Shown in pieces: positions 1 through 7,347 of a DNA stretch of 64,000 nucleotides. Position 1 is the stretch's first letter. Every line of letters starts with the position of its first letter. The stretch is taken from assembly GCF_900090225.1 (NCBI RefSeq), contig NZ_FMHY01000002.1, positions 4,402,001-4,466,000 of the forward strand, given 5' to 3'. A model generated the notes under the pieces. That model was given only the letters and a program-made list of their open reading frames with translations. It did no database searches and was not told where the DNA came from. The stretch comes from Micromonospora eburnea (GTDB lineage: Bacteria; Actinomycetota; Actinomycetes; Mycobacteriales; Micromonosporaceae). Made by a program: the position numbers and the translations under genes.

Positions 1-375
1 TTTTGCGACACATATTGGCATATTCAACTAGGCCATCGCCTTCCACCTGACATCGCCAGACACTCCACGATAATCATCAAATGTAAATATTTCCTGTTCA
101 CAATGTTCACGGGTTCGCGCCGCTGGCGGGGCCGCCGACACCACGGGTCGCCGGGCACGCCGGACCGCCACCTCGTCACCCCCAGAGCTGGACCGCGCCA
201 GGCTCATCCGGCACCACATCGACGTCGTCCCCTGGCCGCCCGGTCGGTGAAGATCGGGGTAGGGTGCCGAGACGGCGGGCCGGAACATCTCGTCCGATCG
301 CCCCGCCCGGATGAAGAATCCACAGCTCCCATACCCAGCTAGGGGCCACGAGCCGGGCCTGGATTGGATCGCCAC
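1..375. other. Upstream region, no recognised gene
   Basis: The first ~105 bases are clearly richer in A and T than the rest of the window, as expected of an intergenic promoter region. I find no protein I recognise on either strand: the open frames here have arbitrary Arg/Pro/Ser-rich composition and no family motif. No convincing -35/-10 pair could be pinned. The stretch probably holds the promoter of the decarboxylase genes that follow. Confidence 0.5.
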
Positions 376-903
376 ATGACCTTGGAAGTGACCGCCGGCA
401 ATGGCCTCCAGGTGGCGAATGCGGTGGCGACAAGCCTGACGCAGCGCACTTCGGGACCCTTTTACTTCACACCGGACGGCCTACAGGCGCCATTGCTCGA
501 ACGACTCGCCGAGCTCGCCCCCACCCAGAATGTCGTTCGCGAGGACACCGCCGTGGCGATGGCGGCCGGAGCGTGCCTCGCCGGACGTACGCCGGTGGTG
601 CTGATGCAGAACTCCGGCCTCGGGCAGAGCGTCAACGCCCTCGCCTCTCTGGTGCTCCCGTACCGGCTCGCCATGTTGCTCGTGATCGGAATGCGGGGAA
701 CGGACCTCGACACCACCGAGGAAAACCTGGTTATGGGAGCCATTACTGAGAAACTGCTAACCACAATGGGGATTCCGGCACACCAATGCGGTGAGTCGGA
801 TCCGGAAGGCGATGTGACGGCCGCGCTCGCCGACGTCGGCGCGGGACGAACCGCCGCGCTGTTGATCAGGCCTGGCCTGTTCGGATGGGGGGCCGCCAGG
901 TGA
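376..903 (+). CDS. ThDP-dependent decarboxylase, N-terminal (PYR) subunit, phosphonopyruvate/sulfopyruvate decarboxylase-like
   Basis: This is the N-terminal half of a thiamine-diphosphate enzyme of the phosphonopyruvate/sulfopyruvate decarboxylase type, which converts a 3-phosphono- or 3-sulfopyruvate to the acetaldehyde. It shows the REDTAVAMAAG segment, whose Glu activates the cofactor, followed by VVLMQNSGLGQSVNAL, a strong signature of this family. At 175 residues it is only the PYR domain; the PP domain is the next gene. I chose ATG 376; an in-frame TTG at 364 would add four residues. The downstream gene starts at a GTG overlapping this stop (GTGA), so the two subunits are translationally coupled. 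No phosphonate gene such as PEP mutase is visible in the window, so the true substrate is undecided. Confidence 0.85.
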   Translation: MTLEVTAGNGLQVANAVATSLTQRTSGPFYFTPDGLQAPLLERLAELAPTQNVVREDTAVAMAAGACLAGRTPVVLMQNSGLGQSVNALASLVLPYRLAMLLVIGMRGTDLDTTEENLVMGAITEKLLTTMGIPAHQCGESDPEGDVTAALADVGAGRTAALLIRPGLFGWGAAR

Positions 904-1478
904 CGTCCAAGAGGCAGGCGATCGCGGCGATCCTCGATGCCGCCGGGTCCACCCCGGTTATCTGCACAACCGGATACACCTCCCGCATCGCGCAGAGTCT
1001 GGGCCATCGTCCCCACAACCTCTACATGACCGGGTCGATGGGGCTGGCGGCGGCGATCGGCGCCGGAATCGCGTCGGCCACCGGCCGACCGGCCATTGTG
1101 GTCGACGGGGACGGAAGTGTTCTCATGAACACCTCCGTGTTGTGCACGGTAGGCTCCATGCCGGACCTGCCCCTCACGCACATCGTCCTGGACGATGGCC
1201 AGTACGCATCCACGGGCGGACAGCCCACCTACTCCGAGCGCCACGACCTCGCCGGCATCGCGTCGGCGGCGGGCTATCGGTATGTCATGTCGACCAGTGA
1301 GCCGGCCGAGCTCACGGCGACGGTCGCGCGACGAACAGCGGGTGAGGCGGGTCCGTTGTTCGTGCATTGCCGGTTGTCGACATCTGTCGAGGACCCGGGA
1401 CCGCGAATCGCGGAGGCGCTGCACGAGCATGCGGCTCGGTTCCGGCGAGCAGTGCTCGGTCAACCCGCTGCGGGGTGA
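900..1478 (+). CDS. ThDP-dependent decarboxylase, C-terminal (PP) subunit
   Basis: This is the cofactor-binding half of the split decarboxylase, 192 residues from the GTG that overlaps the upstream stop (an in-frame ATG lies 15 nt earlier). The GDGS motif followed by LMNTSVLCTVG is the ThDP/Mg binding element, and the STGGQPT motif is typical of phosphonopyruvate decarboxylases. The position that is usually Asn in the family's LDN motif reads LDD here, so the metal-ligand Asn is replaced by Asp; this could still bind Mg2+ but is unusual. An alpha/beta heteromer with the preceding gene is expected. Families with split subunits include sulfopyruvate decarboxylase (ComD/ComE); single-chain phosphonopyruvate decarboxylase is about 380 residues. 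Confidence 0.85.
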   Translation: MTSKRQAIAAILDAAGSTPVICTTGYTSRIAQSLGHRPHNLYMTGSMGLAAAIGAGIASATGRPAIVVDGDGSVLMNTSVLCTVGSMPDLPLTHIVLDDGQYASTGGQPTYSERHDLAGIASAAGYRYVMSTSEPAELTATVARRTAGEAGPLFVHCRLSTSVEDPGPRIAEALHEHAARFRRAVLGQPAAG

Positions 1479-1535
1479 ACGGCAGACGGCCAGCACCCGG
1501 GCGGGCCGCCACACGCCGGGTGTGGCCGGACACCG

Positions 1536-1821
1536 TTAGCTCACCAGCGCCTGGGGGGGAGAGCTCCTTCAGCTTGGCGTTGGCCCATCGGGCCTGACGC
1601 AGCGTCTCGGGGTGACAGCGTTGGGCCAGAGCGAGCAGTCGCCGGTCCTTGGCCGCCTGAGCCGCCTGTCCGAGCAGTTCCCAGTCGAGGGAGACCCCGG
1701 AGGCGTCCCGGTAGAGCTTCCGCAGCTCGATCAGAAGGAGCAGCGCGGGCTCCGGCCGCCGCCGCAGCAACCTGGCCGTCTTCTGCCGCACCGTGACGAG
1801 CAGGCCGGGCTTTCCGTACAT
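1536..1821 (-). pseudogene. Small conserved actinobacterial protein, frameshifted in a G7 tract
   Basis: Read from ATG 1821 on the minus strand, the frame encodes a compact helical protein with segments such as PALLLLIELRKLYRDA and CHPETLRQARWANAKLKELSP. From memory this resembles a small uncharacterised actinobacterial family. At the G7 run 1553-1559 the frame leaves the expected path and continues into arbitrary sequence antisense to the decarboxylase gene. Removing one base gives the ending SPQALVS and a TAA at once (1536-1538), which looks like the natural C terminus of a ~95-residue protein. This is either a genuine inactivating or phase-variable frameshift or a sequencing error. An in-frame ATG at 1860 and a possible start at 1884 would add up to 21 residues. 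Function unknown. Confidence 0.6.
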
Positions 1822-2040
1822 CCCATCTAGATGATCTTTACGCCTTATCCTCGGTTTCATCCCGTAAGCACGCGGTTCGCGCACGGGTGGCCTGGCCGGG
1901 CCCTAGGATCGGGTGCTGGTCGGGGTGATGCCGCCCGCGGAGCCGGGCCGGCTGCGGGGACGGCGCGTTGGTGCTCGACCAGGTGGGGAGTTCCACGGGT
2001 GCGGGTGACCCGCAGGTGATCCGCGCGGAGGGACGGACCG

Positions 2041-2769
2041 ATGAAGGCTCCACCGTCGCCGAGGGTGACCCGGCCGGTGATGTATCACCGGTGGAATTGG
2101 ATTACGTTCATCCACTGGCGCTATCCGCCCTCGGTACTGCAATCGATGTTGCCGTCCGGGCTCGTGGTGGAGACCTTTGACGGATCGGCCTGGGTCGGCC
2201 TGACGCCGTTCCTCATGCAGGGGCTCCGGGCACCGGCGCTACCTGCCGTACCGTGGTTGTCGGAGTTTCCCGAAACGAACGTTCGCACGTACGTGCGGGA
2301 CCAGCAGGGCCGCGGTGGGATCTGGTTCCTGTCGTTGGACGCGGCGCGGCTGCCCGCGGTCCTGGCCGCCCGGTCGGGCTACTGGTTGCCCTACTTCTGG
2401 TCGGACATGTCGGTGCAGCTCATCGACAAGCAGGTCGCTTATCGCTGTCAGCGCCGCTGGCCCGGCCCTCGACGGCTGCGATGCGACGCCGATGTCAGGC
2501 TGGGCCCGCCCCTCGACGAGACGGCGCGCGACGAGTTGGCCCACTTCCTCACCGCCCGGTACCGACTGTTCACGGTCATCGCCGGCCGGCTCGCCACCGC
2601 CGAGGTGGAACACCCGGAGTGGCCGCTGCGCCGGGCCGAGTTGCTCCGGTTGGAGCAGGACCTGCTGACCGGGGCGGGTCTGGTGGCGCCCGACGGCGAC
2701 CCCCTGCTGCACGCGTCCTCCGGCGTGCCGGTACGGGTAGGGATGTGGCATCGGCTGGACGGGCCGTGA
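2041..2769 (+). CDS. DUF2071 (YqjF-like) protein
   Basis: The 242-residue product has the family layout: a WxxWxxIxFxHWR-type opening (VMYHRWNWITFIHWRYP), the segment DGSAWVGLTPFLMQGLR, then FPETNVRTYVRDQQGRGGIWFLSLDA. These are characteristic of DUF2071, whose biochemical role is unknown; the fold relates to acetoacetate decarboxylase-like proteins. It appears cytoplasmic, without signal peptide or membrane helix. A GGAGGGA ribosome binding site lies 7-9 nt before ATG 2041, which decides the start. It stands alone between the frameshifted gene and the convergent MarR gene. Confidence 0.85.
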   Translation: MKAPPSPRVTRPVMYHRWNWITFIHWRYPPSVLQSMLPSGLVVETFDGSAWVGLTPFLMQGLRAPALPAVPWLSEFPETNVRTYVRDQQGRGGIWFLSLDAARLPAVLAARSGYWLPYFWSDMSVQLIDKQVAYRCQRRWPGPRRLRCDADVRLGPPLDETARDELAHFLTARYRLFTVIAGRLATAEVEHPEWPLRRAELLRLEQDLLTGAGLVAPDGDPLLHASSGVPVRVGMWHRLDGP

Positions 2770-2866
2770 GCCGGGACGGCAACTGAGGCTCCGGTCCCGA
2801 ACCAGCGCGCCGATCAGGACCAGGGTTGGTCGTTGTTCCCACCCGGAACGCCCACCACGGCGATGC

Positions 2867-3361
2867 TCATCCAGGTTCGTGGTGAACGAGCAACTGCCTG
2901 AGCGCGGAGGCGATCGAGTCCCGCTGCTGTCCGCTGAGCGGTTCGAGAAATGCCTCGTTGGCGCCGATCAACTCCCGCAGCGCCTGCCCGGCGACCTCGC
3001 TGCCGCGCGAGGTGAGACGAACGAGCACCCCGCGCCGGTCGGCCGGATCGGGCGTACGGCGGATGAGCTCGGCTCGTTCGAGCCGGTCCAGCCGTGAGGT
3101 CATGGCCCCGGTGGTGATCAGCGAGGACCGGGCCAGGTCGCTCGGCTTGCTGCCCTGCTGGTCACCGACCCGGCGCAAGGTGTTCAGGACGTCGAAGTCG
3201 GCGATGCTCAGCCCGAACCGCTTCAGGACGGTGCCGACCATGCGTTCGTAGTAGCCGGCGCAGAGCAGCAGGCGCCCGGTGACCTCCAGTGAGCTGGAAT
3301 CCAGCTGCGGGTCACGTTCTCGCCACGCCTGCACGATGCGGTCGACGGAGTCAGTCTCCAC
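2867..3361 (-). CDS. MarR-family transcriptional regulator
   Basis: This 164-residue winged-helix protein begins at GTG 3361. Recognisable parts are the central helix FGLSIADFDVLNTLRRVG, the recognition helix region PSDLARSSLITTGAMTSRLDRLERAELI and the wing RTPDPADRRGVLVRLTSRG, all typical of MarR. It is divergently transcribed from a DoxX-like membrane protein gene. The 109-bp gap between them carries two inverted repeats, so it most likely represses itself and that neighbour. The ligand is unknown; MarR/DoxX pairs often answer to redox-active or phenolic compounds (known of the families, not shown here). Confidence 0.92.
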   Translation of the reverse strand: METDSVDRIVQAWRERDPQLDSSSLEVTGRLLLCAGYYERMVGTVLKRFGLSIADFDVLNTLRRVGDQQGSKPSDLARSSLITTGAMTSRLDRLERAELIRRTPDPADRRGVLVRLTSRGSEVAGQALRELIGANEAFLEPLSGQQRDSIASALRQLLVHHEPG

Positions 3362-3375
3362 CTGGAGAAGGTTAG

Positions 3376-3387
3376 CTTGACATCAAG
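3376..3387. promoter_or_regulatory. Candidate MarR operator, short inverted repeat
   Basis: The sequence CTTGACATCAAG has 5-bp arms (CTTGA/TCAAG) around CA. It lies 14 bp upstream of the MarR start and fits the TTGA-N2-TCAA type of site bound by several MarR proteins. It probably mediates autoregulation. Confidence 0.5.
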
Positions 3388-3399
3388 CGAAAGCGCAGT

Positions 3400-3430
3400 A
3401 GCCTGATATTAAGTTACTTAACATCAGGCT
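3400..3430. promoter_or_regulatory. 31-bp palindrome, candidate MarR operator
   Basis: The left arm agcctgatattaagt and the right arm acttaacatcaggct are inverted copies with one mismatch, around a single central T. The palindrome lies 40 bp before the DoxX-like start and is the most AT-rich part of the gap, so it likely overlaps that promoter. Its half-site core TGAT/ATCA resembles the short repeat at 3376-3387. Confidence 0.65.
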
Positions 3431-3470
3431 AATCGAAGGACGAACCCGCTACCCGATGGAGGAGGCCACG

Positions 3471-3836
3471 ATGCTCGCCGCCTACGTCGCGGTCACCGTC
3501 TTGGCTGCGATCGCCTACACCTGCGCCGCCGTCCTGAACCTCACCCACAACAAGTCGGTGGCCGCGACCGCCGAGAGGCTGCGGGTGCCGGCATCGTGGC
3601 ACGTCCCGCTGGGTCTCCTGCTCGCCGCCGGCTCGCTCGGACTGGTCGCCGGCTTCGCCGTTCCGGCGCTCGGAACGGCCGCAGCCTGCGGCCTGGTCCT
3701 GTACTTCCTGGGCGCAGCCGGCGCCCACATCCGGGCACGCGACACCCGGCTCCTCGCCTGGCTCAACTGGGCCGCGTTCTTCTCACTGTCGGTGGCCGCG
3801 CTGGTCGTGGGCCTGGCCCACCACGCTCCCTGGTGA
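3471..3836 (+). CDS. DoxX-like integral membrane protein
   Basis: The product is 121 residues with four hydrophobic segments: YVAVTVLAAIAYTCAAVLNL, LGLLLAAGSLGLVAGFAV, ACGLVLYFLGAAGAHI and WAAFFSLSVAALVVGLA. The small size, four-helix layout and LRVPASWHVPLGLLLAAGSLGL region match the DoxX-like family. An in-frame ATG exists at 3456, but GGAGGAGG at 3458-3465 is a better ribosome binding site for ATG 3471. It is divergent from the MarR gene and probably controlled through the palindrome at 3400. Family members act with membrane redox or detoxification processes; the exact function here is not known. Confidence 0.85.
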   Translation: MLAAYVAVTVLAAIAYTCAAVLNLTHNKSVAATAERLRVPASWHVPLGLLLAAGSLGLVAGFAVPALGTAAACGLVLYFLGAAGAHIRARDTRLLAWLNWAAFFSLSVAALVVGLAHHAPW

Positions 3837-3958
3837 AGGCGTTGGGCCGCCTGGGCCAGCGATGACCCGTCCGGCGAGCCCCGAGAGACCGCCGCGCGTA
3901 CCCGTTCGCCGGCCTTCCAGCTCAATCCCCTGCGCTGGAGGCGTGCCACGCGACTCCG

Positions 3959-4825
3959 TCAGGGCAGTCTGGCCTCCAGCACACCGCCGACGACCCGCAC
4001 CGGCAGGACCTGCTGGTCCGTGCTGGCCGGGCCGTGCACGACCTCGCCGTCCTTCAGTTGGAAGGTGCTGCCGTGCCAGGGGCAGACGACGCAGGGCTGG
4101 CCGTCGACCTGGATCACCTCGCCCTGGTCGAGCGGCCCGCTCTGGTGGGCGCAGCGGGCAAGCATCACGGTGATGTCGGTGCCGTCGCGGAAGACCACCA
4201 CGGGCACGTCGTCGACCTGCCGGCTCAGCAGCCGGCCCTCGGGCAGCGAGTCGACCTCGGCCACCCGGCGCCACCCGTACTCGACCCGGTGCATGTCCGG
4301 GGCGCCCTGATTGACCTGCGCGGTCTGCTTGTAGACCAGGTGGCCGCCGAGGTAGCCGCCCGCGCTCACCGCCGCCAATCCGAACAACCCGAGCGTACGG
4401 CCGAGCCCGTGCCGTCCGCGCAACCGCGCGGCGAGCGAGCCCGCGTAGAGAGCCACCGCCAGGGTGTTCGTGGCGGCATGCACCAGGCCGACCCGCCGTT
4501 CCTCCTGCCAGAGCCACGACCAGTCGTTGATGCCGGTCAGCGCGGCGGGCAGCGCGCCCGCCGTGCCGGCCGCCACCAGCGTCGTCGCGGCCCGCTCCTG
4601 CCCGGGCGTCCGGCCCGGCATCAGGTCGAGGACGGCGCTGCTGATCCACGCGCCCATCGGAATCTGCACCAGCGCCGGATGCAACGGATGGCCCAGCCAC
4701 ACCCCGTGCAGAGCATCCTTGACCCGCTGCGGCCGCAACACCGACCACACCCTCGGCTGCAGCCGGTCCCCCACCCGATCCAGCGCGGACGCCCGCTCCA
4801 GCCTGTTCATCAACGCGGTACGCAT
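3959..4825 (-). CDS. DUF2231-Rieske [2Fe-2S] membrane protein
   Basis: The 288-residue protein joins an N-terminal DUF2231-type membrane domain (about residues 38-165, with GVWLGHPLHPALVQIPMGAW and several hydrophobic helices) to a C-terminal Rieske domain (about 185-285). The Rieske ligands are visible: C225-x-H227 and C248-P-W-H251. It is probably a membrane-anchored electron-transfer protein. A longer open frame runs upstream, but the sequence before ATG 4825 is low-complexity Arg/Pro without homology, so that ATG is the likely start. It follows the MBL-rhodanese gene on the same strand but is separated from it by a strong terminator-like hairpin, so it may have its own promoter. Confidence 0.88.
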   Translation of the reverse strand: MRTALMNRLERASALDRVGDRLQPRVWSVLRPQRVKDALHGVWLGHPLHPALVQIPMGAWISSAVLDLMPGRTPGQERAATTLVAAGTAGALPAALTGINDWSWLWQEERRVGLVHAATNTLAVALYAGSLAARLRGRHGLGRTLGLFGLAAVSAGGYLGGHLVYKQTAQVNQGAPDMHRVEYGWRRVAEVDSLPEGRLLSRQVDDVPVVVFRDGTDITVMLARCAHQSGPLDQGEVIQVDGQPCVVCPWHGSTFQLKDGEVVHGPASTDQQVLPVRVVGGVLEARLP

Positions 4826-4943
4826 GGCCGCCCCTACCCCATCGGCCGGCCCCCAAACGCCCGCCCGCTGAGTACGCGGCCGGGTCGGCCGGCTGCTGGG
4901 CGCGCTGGTCCGGCCGCAGGCGCGAATCCGGCACTCCCGGCAG

Positions 4944-4979
4944 GCGGGTGACCGGGGGCGGATTCCTCCGGTCACCCGC
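4944..4979 (-). terminator. Terminator downstream of the MBL-rhodanese gene
   Basis: A perfect 12-bp stem (GCGGGTGACCGG and its complement) with a 12-nt loop begins 11 nt beyond the stop of the gene ending at 4990. There is no U-tract, as is usual in actinomycetes. Confidence 0.7.
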
Positions 4980-4989
4980 GACCCAGCGG

Positions 4990-6369
4990 TCAGACGGCCG
5001 CGTGCATCGCTTGCCAGGCGTTGTATCCACCGAGGAGGTCGGAGACGTCTGGGTGGCCGGTGTTGCGCAGGAGGCTGGCGGCGACGGAGGAGCGGTAGCC
5101 GCCGGCGCAGTGCACGACGATGGGTCGGTCGGTTGGTACCTCGTCGATCCGGCGGGTCAGTTCGGCGAGGGGGATGTGTAGTGACCCGTTGATGGCGCCG
5201 TGTTCGCGTTCGCTGTTGTTGCGGACGTCGAGCACTACCGGTGGTTCGGCGGTGTCGAGGGCGGTACGCAGGTCGTGGGGGGTGAGTCGGCTGGCGCGGG
5301 TCAGATCGGCGGCCATTTCCAGGAAGGCGGTCTCGGGTTCGGGTAGGTAGCCGGCCACCTGGTCGAAGCCGATGCGGGCGAGGCGTACGACGATTTCTTC
5401 CTCCCGGTCCTGGGGGGCGATCACGAGCACGGTGCGGTCCGGTGTGATCACGCTGCCGGCGGTTTCGGCGAACCGGCCGTCGGCGGGGATGTTGATCGCA
5501 CCCCGCAGGTGGCCGGTGGCGAACTCCTGTGGGTCGCGGGCGTCGACGACCACGGCGCCCGCGGTTCGGGTGGCGGTGAAGTCGGTGGTGGTGAGTGGGT
5601 GTGCGGCGCGGTGGTGGTCGAACAGTTCGCGGGCCTTGCGGTTGAGCACGGCGTCGAAGGCGAAGTAGCCGGGCGCGGCGGGTTGCCCGCCGGTGACCAG
5701 GGAGATGAACTGTTCCTCGTTCATCGGGGCGCAGGCGTAGTTGGTGCGGCGCTGCTCGCCGATGGTGGACTGCCGCTCGGTGGACAGGTTCTTCCCGCAG
5801 GCCGAGCCCGCGCCGTGGGCGGGGAAGACCCGGACCTCGTCGGGCAGGCCCATCAGTTTGTGTTGCACGCTGTGGTAGAGCATCCGGCCCAACTCGTCGG
5901 CGGTGACGCCGAGCGAGGCAAGCAGGTCGGGGCGGCCGACGTCGCCGATGAACAGGGCGTCTCCGGTCATCACCCCGTACGGCACCGGGTCGTCGGCGTG
6001 CTCGTGTACGAGGATGCTGATCGATTCCGGGGTGTGGCCGGGGGTTTCCATGATCTGCAGGGTCACGTCGCCGAGGCTGATCCGTTCCCCGTCGTGCAGT
6101 TTGCGGATCGGGTACTCGGTCTCGGCGCGTTGTCCGTAGCCGATCCAGGCGCCGGTGGCCGCGGCGACCTCGAGGTGGCCGGCGAGGAAGTCGGCGTGGA
6201 AGTGGGTGTTGATCACGCCCTCGATGGTCAGGCCACGGGTGTGGGCGTCGGTGAGGTACTCGTCGATGTCGCGGCGTGGGTCGACCAGCACCGCCCGTCC
6301 GGTGCTCTCGTCGGCGATCAGGTACGAGGCCTGGGACAGGCAGTCCAGGTAGTACTGGGTGAACAACAT
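4990..6369 (-). CDS. MBL-fold persulfide-dioxygenase-like hydrolase with two rhodanese domains
   Basis: The 459-residue protein has a metallo-beta-lactamase domain (about 1-240) with the metal motif THFHAD (55-60), the ETPGHTPES loop and D137; this is the glyoxalase-II/ETHE1-type persulfide dioxygenase branch. Rhodanese domain 1 (about 260-345) has no catalytic Cys. Domain 2 (about 365-459) has the active loop H420-C421-AGGYRS. The family oxidises or transfers sulfane sulfur from glutathione- or low-molecular-weight-thiol persulfides. Start ATG 6369 is preceded by AAGGAG; earlier in-frame codons give non-homologous sequence. The CsoR/CstR-like palindrome 50 bp upstream suggests induction by reactive sulfur. 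Confidence 0.92.
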   Translation of the reverse strand: MLFTQYYLDCLSQASYLIADESTGRAVLVDPRRDIDEYLTDAHTRGLTIEGVINTHFHADFLAGHLEVAAATGAWIGYGQRAETEYPIRKLHDGERISLGDVTLQIMETPGHTPESISILVHEHADDPVPYGVMTGDALFIGDVGRPDLLASLGVTADELGRMLYHSVQHKLMGLPDEVRVFPAHGAGSACGKNLSTERQSTIGEQRRTNYACAPMNEEQFISLVTGGQPAAPGYFAFDAVLNRKARELFDHHRAAHPLTTTDFTATRTAGAVVVDARDPQEFATGHLRGAINIPADGRFAETAGSVITPDRTVLVIAPQDREEEIVVRLARIGFDQVAGYLPEPETAFLEMAADLTRASRLTPHDLRTALDTAEPPVVLDVRNNSEREHGAINGSLHIPLAELTRRIDEVPTDRPIVVHCAGGYRSSVAASLLRNTGHPDVSDLLGGYNAWQAMHAAV

Positions 6370-6419
6370 GGTGGTGTGCTCCTTGGTAGTGATAGCTGGC
6401 GATGCCGCCACGATAGCGG

Positions 6420-6435
6420 ATACCCCTGGGGGTAT
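6420..6435. promoter_or_regulatory. CsoR/CstR-like operator before the MBL-rhodanese gene
   Basis: The 16-mer ATACCCCTGGGGGTAT is a near-perfect palindrome with G-tracts flanked by TAT/ATA, the pattern bound by CsoR/CstR-family repressors. It lies 51 bp upstream of the start at 6369. Two further copies occur at 7189 and 7288. Confidence 0.75.
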
Positions 6436-6448
6436 ATTCCGGGCCGAA

Positions 6449-6468
6449 GGTCCCGTCCCTCCGGGACC
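6449..6468 (-). terminator. Terminator of the rhodanese gene pair
   Basis: The stem GGTCCCG/CGGGACC with a 6-nt loop lies 18 nt past the stop at 6486 and just before the operator of the next unit, so it separates the two transcription units. Confidence 0.5.
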
Positions 6469-6485
6469 CCCGACCCGGGGCGGAC

Positions 6486-6857
6486 TCAAACCAACCGGCC
6501 GGGCCGGCCACCCTTGGCCTGCAGCGCGTAGCCGGCGTCCACCCAGGCCCGCATGCCGCCGGTCAGGTTGTGGACCTGACGGTGATCGCGGGCGAGCCTC
6601 GCGGCGGCCCGCCGCGAGCGCGCCCCGGACCGGCACACGGTCACGATCGGCCGGTCCGCCGGCAGCTCACCGATCCGATCCGCCAACTGGGCGAGCGGGA
6701 TGTGCCGCGCCTGCGGCGCATGGCCGGCCCGCCATTCGGCCGGTTCCCGCACGTCCAGCAGCATTCCCCCGGCACCCACCAGGGCGGCCGCCCGCTCGGG
6801 CCCCACCGACGTGTAGCGGCCGCCGAGGAGCCGCTTCACCGCCTCGCCGAGCCTCAT
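6486..6857 (-). CDS. Single-domain rhodanese sulfurtransferase
   Basis: This 123-residue rhodanese has the MLLDVREPAEWRAGHAPQARHIPL opening and the catalytic loop C75-RSGARS, followed by NLTGGMRAWVDAG at the C-terminal end. The cysteine carries the persulfide during transfer of sulfane sulfur to thiols. It has an N-terminal basic extension of about 20 residues. Its ATG overlaps the stop of the upstream rhodanese by 4 nt (ATGA), so the two are co-translated and share the palindromic operator at 7189. Confidence 0.9.
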   Translation of the reverse strand: MRLGEAVKRLLGGRYTSVGPERAAALVGAGGMLLDVREPAEWRAGHAPQARHIPLAQLADRIGELPADRPIVTVCRSGARSRRAAARLARDHRQVHNLTGGMRAWVDAGYALQAKGGRPGRLV

Positions 6858-7168
6858 GCGCCCACCCCGGTCACGACCGGGCGGCCGCTACGGATCCACC
6901 CGCCGGTACCACCGCTGACCGAACGGGCGTCCACGCCGGCTCGGGCCAGGAACTGCGCGGCGGCCAGGCTCCGGTTGCCGCCGGCACAGATGACGTAGAC
7001 GGGCCGGTTGCGGGGCAGGCCCCCGACCGCCGCGGGCAGCTCGGCCAGCGGCACCGACCGGGCACCGGGCACGTGCCCCTCGGCGTACTCGAACAGTTCC
7101 CGCACGTCCAGCACCACCGCGCCCTGGGCGTGCGCGGCGGCGAAGTCCATCAGGTTGACCTCTTGCAT
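6854..7168 (-). CDS. Single-domain rhodanese sulfurtransferase
   Basis: This is a compact 104-residue rhodanese with VVLDVRELFEYAEGHVPGARSVPL, the active-site loop C61-AGGNRS and the terminal SGGTGGWIRSG. It is the first gene of a two-gene unit; AGGAGGA immediately before ATG 7168 serves as ribosome binding site. A perfect CsoR/CstR-like palindrome lies 21 bp upstream. Its active loop differs from that of the second rhodanese (CAGGNRS against CRSGARS), which may reflect different acceptors. Confidence 0.9.
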   Translation of the reverse strand: MQEVNLMDFAAAHAQGAVVLDVRELFEYAEGHVPGARSVPLAELPAAVGGLPRNRPVYVICAGGNRSLAAAQFLARAGVDARSVSGGTGGWIRSGRPVVTGVGA

Positions 7169-7188
7169 CCTTCCTCCTCAGCTCGCTG

Positions 7189-7204
7189 ATACCCCCGGGG
7201 GTAT
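7189..7204. promoter_or_regulatory. CsoR/CstR-like operator before the rhodanese pair
   Basis: ATACCCCCGGGGGTAT is a perfect 16-bp palindrome 21 bp upstream of the rhodanese start at 7168. It is the best of the three copies in the module and the closest to a start codon. Confidence 0.8.
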
Positions 7205-7287
7205 CCGTATCGACTCTAACCCGTCCGAGGCACTTCGACATTCCGGCCAACGGGCCGGGCGGGCGTGACGGGGAGCACCAGGAATGG

Positions 7288-7303
7288 ATACCCCCTGGGG
7301 TAT
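7288..7303. promoter_or_regulatory. CsoR/CstR-like operator before the thioredoxin gene
   Basis: ATACCCCCTGGGGTAT lies 45 bp upstream of the thioredoxin start at 7348. Together with the site at 7189 it frames the divergent promoter region between the rhodanese pair and thioredoxin. Confidence 0.75.
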
Positions 7304-7347
7304 GTTGTCGCGGACGTTGGAACGCCGTCGAGACACGGAGGTGGGAC

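Noticed and set aside
376-1478. Phosphonate biosynthesis cluster
   Set aside because: Only the decarboxylase-like pair is present. No PEP mutase, phosphonate transferase or transport gene is visible to the right, and the left side is outside the window.
3959-6511. Single 850-residue open frame covering the Rieske gene and the MBL-rhodanese region
   Set aside because: Only the last 288 residues (from ATG 4825) are protein-like. The upstream part is Arg/Pro-rich sequence in the wrong frame of the MBL-rhodanese gene.
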